Assembly (NCBI GenBank): GCA_963920575.1
Contig: OY986971.1
Span: 8,620,779-8,684,778, forward strand
Reading direction: 5' to 3'
Origin: Narthecium ossifragum
Taxonomy: Eukaryota; Streptophyta; Magnoliopsida; Dioscoreales; Nartheciaceae
Length of the DNA stretch: 64,000 bases
This document shows positions 1 to 11,686 of the stretch, in pieces. Under the pieces are notes generated by a model. It had not been told where the DNA came from. It did no database searches and saw only the letters and a program-made list of their open reading frames with translations. Each line of letters opens with the position of its first letter. Position 1 is the stretch's first letter. Position numbers and translations under genes: made by a program.

Positions 1-874
1 GGATTAAATGATAAGAGAGAGTTGACGAGGAGTATTTTGATCTCGAATTTATGAATTTGACCTGCTTTGTAAAGAAACACAAAAGTGTTCATCGATTGAT
101 AAATCAAATGACAAATGAATTTAAAAAAAAATAATTCCAACGTGGCATGAAATCAGCCTCATAGGCCCACAACCAAATGTTCATGTTAAGTGAGACATTT
201 CAAAATTATTTCATCAATTTACGGCGCCGAACATTGCTCATGCATATCCAGATGCTCCTCAATCTCAGCCGAAGGCTACCTGCATCACGCAGCCCCAAAA
301 AAAAAAATGAGCCTGATGCTCAGTAGGGAAACAGTAGTCTAGTCTACTGATCACAGCAATCATCCATCATAGAAAACCTCTAGCTAAGTGTCAAACTTAC
401 CTCAGATACACACAAGCTGTCAAGTCCATCTGGCCGTGGCGTCTCAATCCTCACGTGATCAGAGATGTACTAACTACAGGTCTGAGCATACGGTCCTATA
501 GTGGCGTCTTTCTACTCAACAGTGCTGAGGCACGATGTGCACCGGGTGATCCTGTTTGACAGTGTCGTCCTCAGATCCCATCTGACCGGAGAGGTACCAA
601 TCGGTAGCTCTGAGGATCAATGCTGCCTTACAATGGCATCTCCAGACTTAGCATTCTGCATCAATTTGTTTGTTCTTATTAAGACTCGTAGCCTACTGCG
701 CTTAGAAGTGGACTGTCTGATAATCAAGGGTCATGTAAATCTCTTGAAGAACTTTCAATGGTAAGTAAAATAATTGCCTAGTTTACAGTTTTCTTATTGT
801 AAGCATACCATCTTGGATATTCGTAACAAAGAAGTTTCATTTTTTTAAATGTAGATGAAATAGTTTTAGTATTA
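1..874. other. Non-coding stretch upstream of the LINE
   Basis: AT-rich DNA with short poly-A and poly-T runs. I see no reading frame with a recognisable domain. It could be intron or flank of the RFC1-like exon on the far side of the LINE, but I found no preceding RFC1 exon in it. Confidence 0.4.
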
Positions 875-891
875 ATATAAGTTTGTTCTTT
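875..891. repeat. LINE target-site duplication, left copy
   Basis: The 17-base sequence atataagtttgttcttt directly precedes the poly-T run (the LINE poly-A tail on the minus strand) and recurs at 6967-6983 beyond the LINE 5' end. Length and position fit target-primed reverse transcription. Confidence 0.85.
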
Positions 892-946
892 TTTTTTTTT
901 TTTTAATTAGTTGAGCCATGAGGCTACAAACCTCCACAGAGGCTAG

Positions 947-3900
947 TTACAAAAAAAGTTGGGTGGCTGGTGAGCCAGCCCCAGCCCCTCCAAAGCGAAA
1001 AAACAGTCTAGAAAGCCCAAGAGCCTCACGCGCAAGGTGGTCCGCGTGCATATTCTGCTCGCGAGGGATGTGCGCCACGCTAAGATTAGTGAGATCACGA
1101 CTAGCCCACCATATGTTATGAATCACTTCCCTGCACTCCTCAGCAGTCGGAATTCTTCCCCCTATCATGTGCACTGCATATAAGGAATCGCTCTCGATGT
1201 GGACGCTCTTAAGTCCGAAGTCCCTTGCTTTGTTGACGGCCAGGAGAATGGCGCCGAGCTCGCCCAGGAGGCTGGATTCCGTAGCAATAGTATCACTGTG
1301 TCCCCACTGAATCGACCCTTCATCATCCATGCAAACCACCCCGATGCCTGCTATGGAGCCCCTGCTGTCAAAAGAAGCATCAACTTGAAGCCTAATGCTC
1401 TGTTCCTGCTTCTCCATTGGATTGTTTCTCTGCTGAGAGGTAGTGGCTAGGTGTTCTTTGGACTGCCATCTAACCAGGCGAGCAAGCTCCCCCGGGTCAT
1501 GCCCCCCTTCTCCGGCAACCACCTTGCATCTATCCTTCCAAATCCACCATGCCCCATAGGCAAGCAATGAGCTCCTCCTTATGTCCTCCTCAGACTTCCG
1601 GCCCCTGCAAAGAAGGTTGACATACGCTTCACAGGAGAGTTCGGACACGATGACCCCGGTGCCCTCTAGAGCCTTGGACCATACCTCACGAGCATACCTG
1701 CAATGAAATAAAAGATGCTCCAGCGTTTCCTCTTCCAGGCCACATCGGGAACAGAGATGGTCGGAACAGAGACATAGAGACCACAACGCCGATCTAGTTG
1801 GAAGCTTGCCATGCATCAACTTCCAGAGGAACATTCTGGCTCTGGGACCTGCGGGAGCGCGCCAAACGCTTCTCCAGATCTCAATTTGCTCCACTCCAAT
1901 CTGCTTACCCTCCCTCGCCACCAGCGACTGGTACGCCAAGGCAGAGGTAACGATGCCCTCCTTGTTCCAAACCCATCTTGGACGTGCTGCCGCGGTGTGA
2001 GAGGAAAGTGGCAAGGCTCGAATTCTCTCCACCATGCATGGGTGGAACAGAGTGCTAAGCTTGCAAATATGCCAGCTGCCATCGACCGCAAAGAGATCTT
2101 TCACTGTCGTCTTCAACAGAGCTGCATCGGAGTTCATAAGGCAAGGCTGCGCGACCAGAGGTTCCTCTCCTATCCACCAGTCGAGTAGGATGTTAGCACG
2201 ACAATGAGGTTCGGGCTCCCACCTCAAGCTTCTGCGAAGTTCATCCGCCGCTCTGCAAGTGGCCCGCCAGAGGGTTGAGACTTTCACTGATCCTTTGAGC
2301 AGGGGAAGAGCTCCAGCGAAGTTGTATTTGGCACGGCATATCGACGTCCAAACGCTCCCCTGAGGATCCAGAAAAGCTGCGGCCCGCTTCATCTTCAGCG
2401 CCTGCTGCCACTTGCGCAAATCCTTTAAACCCAGCCCCCCATGCATCTTGTGCTGGCAAACTGTGTCCCAAGCCACGATGGAGAGAGCTCCTTTCTTCCC
2501 CTGCCAGAGATAGTTGCAAGCCAGCATAGAGATTTTATCCAGCACAGTAACAGGGACATGAATAGAGGACATAACAAACACCGGCATGGCTTGGAGCACT
2601 GCTTGGACTAGCACAGCTCTTCCCGCCTCGGCTCTATACGACCCTCTCCAGCTCGCTAGATTCTGTTGCACAGCATCAATCAGACGAGAGAAGTCCTTCA
2701 CCTGGATCCTGCGCGAGTCAAGGGGTACCCCGAGATAACGCTAAGGCTCTGTGCTCAAAGAGTAACCCAGAGCTTGAGAAAGCACCCGCCTTCTCCGAGA
2801 CGAGGTGGAGGGAGATATCTTCACGCTGGATTTATCTGGGTTGACCTCAAGCCCAGATAATTTCCTATAACGACGGAGAATGTTGTTGAGCTTCTTGGCC
2901 TCCTCGCGCTTTGCTCTGGTTACGAACAGGCAGTGATCCGCGTACAGCAGGTGGCTCACGCGAACAGTTGAGTCCGGGTAGGTCACCCCTTCTAGAACTA
3001 CCAAAGGGGTCTTGATCAGCCGGGTGAGTACTTCATGTGCAAGGATGAACAGGTAGGCTGACAATGGGTCACCTTGACGAAGGCCCCTGGCCGCCGGGAA
3101 GAAGCCACACACCCTGCCATTGACGAGGAGGGAAAACTTGGTGGTGGTGACACACTCCATGACCAACTTGATCCAGGTTGGAGGGAAACCTAGCTACGCC
3201 AAGACCCTTCGAATGAATCTCCAGCTAACAGAGTCATAGGCCGCCCTGACATCAACCTTGATAGCCATGAGTGCCTCCGAGCGGGGAGCCTTTTGCAGCG
3301 AGTGCATGAGCTCGTGAGCGGCGCCTATGTTGTCTTGGATGGATCTTCCCTCGATGTACGCTGATTGCTCCAGGCTGATCACCTCTTGTAGGGCAGGCTT
3401 CATCCGGCTGACCATGATGGAGGAAATCACCTTGTAGCAGACGTTGCAAAGGCTAATGGGCCTGAATTCTTTGACGCGTCTTGGATTGATGCATTTAGGG
3501 ATGAATGCAATATATGTGTTGTTCCAGCCACTAGGCATCCCTCCATCGTTGAAGAAATTCTGAACCAACGATGAGAAATCCTGCCCAATGGTGCTCCAAT
3601 GCTCAAGAAAAAACTCCACCGTCAAGCCATCGGGCCCTGGACATCTGTTTGAATCCCATGGCCTTGAGGGTGCTCAGTATTTCCTCATGCGTGACTTCCT
3701 GAGATAAGAGGTTTCTGGTGTCTGGGGAGATCTGGGGAAGAGGAGGGAGGGCAGTGACCAAGCTTCCGGTGTCCCTCGCCCAAAGGTCTTGGTAGTGCTT
3801 CAGGAACTGGTTTGCGATGCTCTCTTGGTCCTGGACTACTTCACCCCCCTCGAGCTTGAGCTCCCTAATTTTGGAGCAGGGGAAGCCCGACCGCACACCT

Positions 3901-5006
3901 TGATGAAAGGTGCGTGTGCTTCTGTCCCCATCTGTGACCCAAACTCTCCGGCGGTGCTGAGCGGTGTATAACTCCTGCTGGACATCCAAGGCGTTCAACT
4001 GATGCTCAAGGCTTCTCACCCTCTGCTCCTGAGTCAGAGAAAGTGGGCCGAGTTCCTCTTGCAAGTATAGGCTGTGGAGGTATTGTTCAAGAGGCAAGCG
4101 AGAGTTGGTGATATCGCCCTCGTCAAGGCGGTTCCAAGCCTTGACCATCTTTTTGATCTCCTTGATGCGCCCATGGAACACATACTGTTTAGTACCGCGA
4201 CGCTGCCTCCTCCAAGCTCAAATGACTCCTTGGTGGAAGGTGGGATGTGCGTTCCATATGTGCTGAAGCCTGAATGGGGAAGGCCCAGGACACTGGAACT
4301 CCGGGGTCAATTCCAGCAGTATGGGACGATGATCAGAGCGACATCTGGAGAGATGCGTTATCTCGGCCTCAGGGAACCATCTCCGCGACATGGGGTTGGC
4401 CAACGCTCGATCCAATCTTTCAAGGATCCTTGACCTGCCGAACTGTTGGTTTGACCAGGTGAAGGAGGGGCCTTTGAAGCCAAGGTCGACCAGGCTGTCT
4501 TTGGTGATGAAGGCTAAGAATTCCGAGACAGAGGTGGAGTAACGAAAGCCTTGCCCTCCTCGCTTCTCCTCCGGGCTCGCCAGGACGTTGAAGTCCCCAA
4601 GCATGATGTGCGGCCACCCCGAGTTGTTGAGCTTCTCCAACGTTTCCCAAAGGTCTCTGCGTTCTCTACCTCGTCGAGCGGCGTAGACAACGGACATGAA
4701 CCACTGCCCAAGCCCATTGGTGGTAATGACACCGTGGATGGCTTGATCAGTGAAATGCTCAAAGGTAACTCTACCTAGGCTTGTCCTCCAGACCGCCAGG
4801 ATACCCCCATGCCGCCCCTGTGAGGGGAGGAGAAAAGTACTCCACTGCGGACCCAATTTGCGGGAGATGAGGCCCATGTTCGCTTCCACTACTACCGTCT
4901 CAAGGAGGAAGAGGAAGTCGAGGTTGTGTCTACTGAGCATACGCCGGCAGGCGCTCACTGCTCTTATTGGCCCAAGGCCATGGCAATTCCAGGCGATGAC
5001 CTTCAT
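947..5006 (-). pseudogene. LINE ORF2: endonuclease, reverse transcriptase, RNase H (broken)
   Basis: ORF2 makes the nicking endonuclease and reverse transcriptase that copy the LINE at its target. The start at 5006 opens with an APE-type endonuclease (MKVIAWNCHGLG; later LGDFNV and SDHRPI). The frame is interrupted by a stop at 4218-4220, then shifts near 3640 just before the reverse transcriptase, whose conserved APGPDG motif is damaged there. The rest stays in one frame, with stops at 3194-3196 and 2741-2743. The polymerase core shows QSAYIEGR, KVDVRAAYDSV and GLRQGDPLS. The catalytic YADD box reads YADH, so one metal-binding Asp is lost. A zinc-binding region (CSRCGLEEETLEHLLFHC) and RNase H (VDASFDSRG, ESDSLYAV, HADHLAREA) follow. 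Total length is about 1350 codons, normal for the family, and the protein is certainly inactive. Confidence 0.92.
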
Positions 5007-6907
5007 TGGGCACCCCCGTGGTTAAGAGGATGCTCGTCCCCTGTTTCATCCTGTTTGAGTCTCTTTGCCTGAATTGCAACTGGGTAGTAAGAATCCTCCT
5101 CCTCCTCCCTCCTAGGAGTGAAGCCAGGGGGAAAGACCTTGTCTACTGCTACATCCATGTCCTGACTATCAGGTCCTCCGCCCTCCTCCTCCATGTCACT
5201 GGTGTCCTCTGTTCTCCGCTGCGGGCTGCTCCCCTGCAACGCACCCTGAAGAGCCAAGAGCCCAGCACGATGCGCTCCTGATAAGGCGTCATCATCCATC
5301 TCCTGCCACTCCTGCCCCGCAGAGGCCTTGTACCCTCGCGGAATGACCAAAGGTCCAGGGCGGTTGCCTTTGTTGCGCTCCCGCGCGTACCACCCGACCT
5401 CATGCAAAGTAAGCGTCGCGAGCTCGTCGTCATCGATGTCGGCCATGGATCTCGCGATCGGGCTGAATCTATTAGCGCCTTGCCCGCTGTAGTTGTTGGT
5501 GTTGATAACTTGGGCCCAAGTTTTGTTGGGCCTGGTGGCTCGTGGGCCGTTCCCCGCTGGCTTATAAGGGGCAAGGGATGCCCTAGCCCACCCAGTATCC
5601 TCTCGTGCGCCGCCGCCGCTCTGCTCAGTACCCAGGAGTACTCCACCCTCAATGGCCACGCCTTTTGTCCTTGTCCGTTCCCCTCCGCTCGCCACGCCAA
5701 CGGCTAGTACGGAGTCGTCAGGCTGCGAAGGGGTCGTGTCAGGCGCTGTCCCCTGTCTGTTATGAGCTGTATGCTGAGCTGTCGGCTGAGGTGGCACACC
5801 CCTCCGTACGTCTTCCTCCCTGGGAGCGCCTCCCCTGAACGCTCTAGCGGCCGCCACCGGTGCCGGAGCTCCGAGGCCCATCGCTCCTTTCTTTGCCCAG
5901 CGTCGACGGCTTTGGACGGTGTGCCAGGCACCGGGTATGCTTTCCTCCCCCTACTTGCTCCCTTCACCTTGGTCTATGTTCATCTCCTCCCTTGGGATAT
6001 CCAACCCGGGGTTGTGAACTGGGGTTTGAACTCCGTTCTGGGCTCGATCCTTGCCTATGGGGTTTTCCGGAGTCGTGCTTCCACTCATCATCTTCTCCCG
6101 ACATGCGCCCTCCTGATGGCCAAGAAGACCGCAACCGTCGCATATATGGATATTCTCGTACACGAAAGGTTGCAGGAAGTAGTCCACCTCTCCTCCGAGT
6201 CCATCTCGCGGTAGGTAGGTGCCAATGCACGCGGGGATGGCAAGGTCCGCCTCTACAGAGACCCGAGCGTACTTGCAGCGGTCCGTGAATTTGGTGACGA
6301 TATCGATGGCTAAAGGCTCTCCGACCTCAGCGACCATGGCAAATATGGCCTTCCTATCAAAGAAATCCGGCGGGAGGTCAGGAATGCGGATCCACACCGG
6401 GGCTCTGGTGAAGTCGACGGCGGATGGGCGAAAGCAGTTCCTCCACCTTATTAACGCCAGTGGTAGTCCATCCACCATCAATGGACCCTCAGTAAGGATC
6501 CGAAGCATGTCCTCCTCCGATTCGAACTTGAAGGCAAAGACTCCACGCGCCAGGTCCGTGACCAGGAATGGTGCAGCTGTTTTCCATATCCCGGCCAATC
6601 TTTGCCGGAGAAATTCAATGCCGACCCTTCCGCCGATGAATCTTCCAAAGAGAGTGTGGCTCCATTTGCCCCTGAGGTGCTGGAGGAACTCCGGGGACAT
6701 CTCCGTCCTGCCAAGGCGAAACTTCCCGGGACCCTTCTGTTCAATCTCCTCTGCCAGCTCTGCTCCGCTCAACATCGCGGGTGTGCTAAACGCTGCGTTG
6801 GTAATGCGAGACCTTAGGTTGGCAGTGTGGGTCTTAGAGATCCCAGGTACCGGTGGCGGGTTGAGATGGCTGAGGTCAGGCGGCCTTGGTTCCCTCACTC
6901 CTCTCAT
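5003..6907 (-). pseudogene. LINE ORF1: CCHC RNA-binding protein, one nonsense codon
   Basis: ORF1 proteins of plant LINEs bind the element RNA. From the ATG at 6907 a single frame runs to the TGA at 5003-5005, broken only by a TAG at 5951-5953. The first part has the DUF4283-like N-terminal region (GPLMVDGLPLALIRW, then PVWIRIPDLP), followed by a zinc knuckle, CDGCGLLGHQEGAC (CX2CX4HX4C). The second part, about 290 residues, is low-complexity and charged, and I recognise no domain in it. The stop overlaps the ORF2 start by four bases (ATGA). Intact length would be about 634 residues. Confidence 0.88.
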
Positions 6908-6966
6908 TTTTTTCCAGCGTTAAACTCGAGCTTAACTTTGGAGGATGATGAAAAATATAGATTGCC

Positions 6967-6983
6967 ATATAAGTTTGTTCTTT
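6967..6983. repeat. LINE target-site duplication, right copy
   Basis: Same 17 bases as 875-891. It lies 25 bp before the RFC1-like exon, so the LINE entered the sequence just upstream of that exon, in what would be an intron. Confidence 0.85.
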
Positions 6984-7007
6984 CGACGACTAACTTTTGA
7001 TCTATAG

Positions 7008-7098
7008 ATTATTTGGCTTCAATGGTGGCAAGCTACGTATGGATGAGAGGATGGATCTTAGTATGAGTGATCCTGACTTGGTTCCACTCATTATTCAG
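7008..7098 (+). pseudogene. RFC1: RFC1-like exon (large clamp-loader subunit), isolated
   Basis: Replication factor C subunit 1 is the large subunit of the complex that loads PCNA onto DNA. This 91-base exon encodes LFGFNGGKLRMDERMDLS followed by MSDPDLVPLIIQ, which I recognise from the AAA+ collar region of plant RFC1. It is flanked by a consensus acceptor (ctatag) and donor (CAG|gtttgt). It begins with one base completing a Lys codon and ends in phase 0, as expected from the family. I could not find the next exon (ENYINY in the family) downstream or any earlier exon upstream, so this is either a gene fragment or one exon of a gene whose other exons have been pushed outside the window. The assignment rests on memory of the family. 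Confidence 0.6.
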
Positions 7099-7406
7099 GT
7101 TTGTAAGATATTTTGAGTTATAGTCCACATTGAACATTAATTTCCACGGGCTGTTTCTTTTCTTAATCTAGGAATAAACTGCTCTAAATATAGAAGTCAA
7201 CTTGAGGAGATGGCTCCCACTTATGATCCTAGTTATTTGCGCCATCCAGCTTTCTTCTTGCTGAATAGCTGTTGGTTATCTCAAGTAGAATTCTGTAACT
7301 TTTAGGATTATAATATAATATTGATTCCCAGTAAGAACTACCAAGAACTTACGTTGTGATTCAAATATAGGTTTATGTGGGCATTTGTACAATTGAGTCT
7401 TCTTTA

Positions 7407-7557
7407 GGTCATACCATTGTCTCCGTGCTAACGGATACTAGAGATCTTTAATAAAATGCTGACTTGGATTCTGATAGTAATGATCTCAACCATTAGATGA
7501 AATCTAAACAGATCTCATCCATTGATATGATGATAGTATGGAGACAATGGTATGACC
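7407..7557. mobile_element. MITE-like element with 18-bp inverted ends
   Basis: The left end ggtcataccattgtctcc (7407-7424) is the exact reverse complement of the right end (7540-7557), with 115 bases between. The size and short perfect terminal inverted repeats fit a miniature inverted-repeat element. I cannot see a convincing target duplication, so the superfamily is left open. Confidence 0.65.
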
Positions 7558-7770
7558 CAAACAAGGCTCTGTACAATTGTCGTTGACGTGGAAATCTTGC
7601 CGTTGATCGGCAGAGTCAAAATAGTCAAAATATTCAAAATCAGGGATGTGCAAAGGCTCAACTCCTTCGAACTCAGTTCAAACGGAGATGTTGAAGCTGT
7701 GGAAAAATGGATGATGAGAAGTGGATGATGAGAAATGAAAGATAAGAAATGGGCGATGATGAAAAATAAA

Positions 7771-7902
7771 AGATGAGAAATGGACGATGAACTATGCTAC
7801 AACTATTTCTATGAATGAAAACTTCTTTAGATGAGAAATGAAAGATGAGAAATGGACGATGAACTATACTACAACTATTTCTATAAATGAAAACTTCATT
7901 AC
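7771..7902. repeat. 72-bp tandem duplication
   Basis: Two adjacent copies, beginning at 7771 and 7843, of a unit containing agatgagaaatggacgatga and ending aatgaaaactt(c). They differ by a few bases. Shorter gatgagaaatg-type repeats extend upstream to about 7700. Confidence 0.7.
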
Positions 7903-9017
7903 GGGAATTTAAAAGAAAGAAAAGGCTTCATTGCTCAAATTTAAAGGTACATGAAGATAAATAAAGCCACATTGAAAATAAAGATAAAAGAGTACTTTGG
8001 GAATAAAGATAAAATGCTACATTGAAAATAAACATAAAAAGCTATATTGGAAATAAAGATAAGAGTTCATTTTACCCTTGATTTCTGGTGAGAGCATCTT
8101 CTTCATCATCTTCATGCCTTTTATACTGCTTCTGTTATAACTACTTTGGGATTGTCTAGAACTACCCTGGAACTGTTAAAACTACTTTGAAACCGTCAGA
8201 ATTGGTTGACATCTTCAGTTATTTATGAAACTGTCATCAGATAGAGTGTCTTTTCTTCCACTGCAATTTGACCGATGATAACATTGGTATTTGGCAAAAC
8301 TCTGAACATGAAAGTTGTAGGTTTTCATATTCCCTTTCCATCGGTCTAAAAATCTACTCATTTAGACATCGTATGAAAAAGTTATCAATGAAATACGCTA
8401 ACGATCATTATTAAAATGATCGGTCAAAATATGGCCGATGGATATTTGATCGATCGGGAATGGACCATTTTTTGGACGATTACATTTGGACATGTTCAAT
8501 TCGGTCATTATTTATCATTTTACCATTGAATACTTTGGCTGTCAGTTTGACATACTAAATGATAGAATCTGAAAATCTCGTCAACCGGAAAGTTGTAGAT
8601 CTTTTCATACTCTTTCGAACGGCTTAAGAATCGACCAATTTGAATTTTTGATGTAAAAGTTATGGTCAAAATACTTCAACTATGTTAAAGCTAAAGATAA
8701 GGACCATTTAATGACAATATTTAAGAACTTGTGATTGACCTGAATTGCCCCAATGACTTTAAGATATGGTTATATTTATGACTAACATTTTCCCCCCGGT
8801 CTTTTTGAAAATAGAAATTTCATAAAGACCATATTCTGTTGATCAATTGGACGATTCTGTTGGCTAATTGGGATAATATGTTGGCCAATTGGATAATTTT
8901 GTTGGCAAATTTTGTTTTTTTAACAAGTGTTGATTGTTGTTAACATTTGATCGGTCATGTATATTTGCTGGCCATTTTTTTGTTTTTTGACAAGTGTTGA
9001 TCGGTTAGATTAGTTGA

Positions 9018-9019
<2 letters not shown>

Positions 9020-9053
<34 letters not shown>
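9020..9053. repeat. (TA)n microsatellite
   Basis: Uninterrupted TA dinucleotide run. Confidence 0.95.
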
Positions 9054-9059
<6 letters not shown>

Positions 9060-9178
9060 CTTTGATCGGCTAAATTGGCCGACCATATTTATACTTGTTT
9101 TATTGCAAGTGACGGTCGGGCAGGATGAATCAGCCAAATTACTTGAGCCTATACATTCAGTATTGATCAATCGATCAA

Positions 9179-9181
<3 letters not shown>

Positions 9182-9218
<37 letters not shown>
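9182..9218. repeat. (AT)n microsatellite
   Basis: Second uninterrupted AT dinucleotide run. Any ORF crossing these two runs is an artefact. Confidence 0.95.
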
Positions 9219-9221
<3 letters not shown>

Positions 9222-9701
9222 GTGAATGCCCGTGCTTACAACACGAACACTCATGTAATGCATCACAAAATATTTAGAGTTTCTTTAAAAAAAAATTGAC
9301 AGATGCTCCACTAGGTGTGGCCCATGCCGCTGGCATGATTTAAAAAAAAAAAAGAAAACAAAAAATACAGAGATTCTGATTTCAGTTAATACATAAACTT
9401 TTCCATAGCTCTCCGGCGCGTATCAACCTGTATGCAAATGAAAGGTGAGATGTAACTTAGAATGGAAAAGAACATGCATACGCAAAAGAACTTTGCAGTA
9501 TTGCAAACTTTGTACAGAACACAAAAGATAGAGGCACAGATCAAAACATAAATAAACAGATGTTTCTATAAGTTTATATGAAAATATAATTTACCAATAG
9601 ACTACATATCAAACACTCACATATGTATCAGTACCTTATAATTTCCAATGCAATGTGTCTCTTTTATCTCATAATCAATGGTGGGAATTGAACAGATGTA
9701 C

Positions 9702-11686
9702 TGTGAGGACCTGCCCCTCCATCCCTGTGGTTTGCTGTTTACCCCAAGGGCAATTTGGGAAATTGCGCCTTGGCGGTCGTTTCACACTGGCTGTGCACAC
9801 ACATACCTTGTTTGGTGCTTGTGTTTTGCTTAGAAAGGTTAGGTGGACCCTAGTTCGGAAGTCCTGTGCTTGGGCTTGTGTCTCAGCCAAGGTTTCCGTT
9901 TTGGGCAAGGGAGATCGATCTCAATGGGGGTGAAGATCGATCTCTCTGTGCCTAGGGGTCGCCGTTCTGGGCGAGGAAGATCGATCTCCATGTCCATGAA
10001 GATCGATCTCCCTGTGCCTGGAAGTCTCTGTCGGTGGCTTTCGAAGGACGGCCACCGCGGTGGCCGTCGCTTCCCCTGTCAGGGGAGGGAAGACTTTCCC
10101 TCCCCTCCCCCAGCTTTTCCCCGCCTTCGCCGGCTTTCCCCCGGCCTTACCCGCCCCTTCCCCCTTCCTTTCTTCCCCTTCTTCTCTTCTTCTTCCTCGC
10201 GGCTCTGCTTTCCCCTGTTCCGGCTGAGAGCTTTCGCTCCTCCGTTCTTCCTCCTCCGGCCACCTCTCCTGGAGCTTGAAGGCTCGTTGGGTTCGTGGCG
10301 AGGCGAGGAAGATCTCTGGCTAAGCTTCGTGGATCGAAGCTGCTCTGAGGAGGTAGGGTTCTCCTTCTAAAACTCCGGCTGTTTGAGGGTTTTGAATCCG
10401 GGTTTTGTTTTGCTTAGATCTCCTTGTGGAGTTGTTCTTTCCCGGTTTTGAAGCCATGAGTAGCTTCGTGGCACTGAGATCTACCAGCCCACCTAATTTG
10501 GTAAGGTTTGGCGGCAGTTTCCGGTGGTGTTCCTCGCCGTCCGGCCGCCGGGGTGAACCCAATCATGATCGATCTCTTGGAAAGAGATCGATCTTGGTCG
10601 GGGTGGCCCAGTCCGCCCGAGCGAGAGCGATCTCCCTGGGAGGGAGATCGATCTCTTGGCGGCTGGTGCCTGTGCGGTTTGCGTCCACGTCACCTACAAG
10701 ATCGATCTTCATATGGGTGGAGATCGATCTCGTGGGGGTGACCCGGACGGGTGCTCCTAGCCTCGAGGAAGATCGATCTCCATGCTATAGGAGATCGATC
10801 TCCTTCAGTGCAGAGAGGGTTTTACTTGCTTTAAGTGCTGTTTTGCCTGCGGGGCTTCGCATGCAAGTGATTTTTTACGGTTTTGCCCTCGGGGCTTATC
10901 CTGTAATGAGTTATGCATGAATGCTTATTGCTTTGTGGTTGAACCGAGAGGGTGATGCCTCTCGGGGTGTGTAGAATAAATGGGCTGACGGTATGCCCTT
11001 ACCGCTTTGTGGTGAACCGAGGGAGCCATGACCCTCGGGAGTGTTTAGTATAAATGGGCCGAAGGTGTGCCCTTGTTGTGTTGGTTGTTTACAGCTTTAT
11101 CATACTTATCCTGCCCTGTTTTCCTGTGCATTAGACATGCTAGGGTAGATTGGGTGGGTGTTGACTCTGCTGCTTGGAGTACCGAGTGATGGTAGTCTTA
11201 ACCCCGGTTGTTCCGCCAAGTGCGGAGATCCCGCTTGGAGAAGGGGGTCCTACTGGGTGCGTCGTGTCCACCCTGGGTCAGGGAATGTCGGAGTTGCCCA
11301 CCCCTGAGCAGTGGCGTTATCGGAGATACGCACCTAGGACAGGAACCCTTCGGGTTATTGATGGGATTGTAGGATCCTTGGCAAGCCTCGGTACTTGGCA
11401 TCATAATGTGTCCGGTTGCTTTACCCCCCTTGTTTGTGGGAGTTGTAGAGTAGGACCCTGCTGAGCTGTTGCTCATGCCTACCTGGACTGTGTTTGTTGC
11501 AGGTGCAGGTGGCCGCTCTGTCCCAGTGTTACCCCCTCGGTCGTCTCGAGGCAGCGCTCCGGATCCTGACCATGTCTGAGGGTCAGGATGGGTTCGTCTG
11601 TGCGTTCGCGGAGACCCCGGTGGGTGTTGTGGTTTCTTTTTTGGGGACTGTGATCCCTTGTAGCTGTTGTACTAAACTAAGTTGGG
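9702..11686 (+). mobile_element. Truncated LTR of a Ty3/gypsy element (Tekay-like family)
   Basis: It begins TGTGAGGACC, as do the LTRs at 54177 and 63116, and shares their downstream block (aagggcaattt, a short spacer, then aaattgcgcc). Near its end it shares the block around cctgctgag..gctca and the gcaggtgcaggt region. It carries six sets of paired GATCGATC-type palindromes (9913/9935, 9979/10001, 10567/10586, about 10629/10650, 10700/10722, 10771/10793). The expected LTR 3' end and primer site are missing, because the sequence switches near 11687 to minus-strand pol of another element. So it is a broken LTR rather than a solo LTR. Confidence 0.75.

Larger units (their letters stand above)
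892..6966 (-). mobile_element. Full-length, defective L1-type LINE
   Basis: A complete non-LTR retrotransposon of about 6.1 kb in minus orientation. It has a poly-A tail (plus-strand T run from 892), ORF2, ORF1 and a short 5' leader, in that order from low to high coordinates. A 17-bp target duplication flanks it, so the 5' end is probably not truncated. Both ORFs carry disabling mutations. The domain order (CCHC-bearing ORF1; endonuclease, reverse transcriptase, zinc-binding region and RNase H in ORF2) is that of plant L1 elements whose ORF2 ends in an RNase H domain. Confidence 0.93.
7099..9701. other. AT-rich non-coding stretch
   Basis: No credible coding region. It contains a MITE-like element (7407-7557), a 72-bp tandem repeat (about 7771-7902) and two AT microsatellites. 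The rest looks like degenerate repeat or old intron. Confidence 0.5.

Noticed and set aside
501..764. Open frame of 87 codons in the upstream flank
   Set aside because: No ATG at its start and no recognisable domain; composition fits non-coding DNA.
8955..9266. Open frame of 103 codons on the minus strand
   Set aside because: Most of it is translated AT microsatellite (repeats of Ile-Tyr).
9913..10800. GATCGATC repeats as a CRISPR array
   Set aside because: The repeats are 8-bp palindromes in pairs inside plant LTRs, with no uniform repeat or spacer length.
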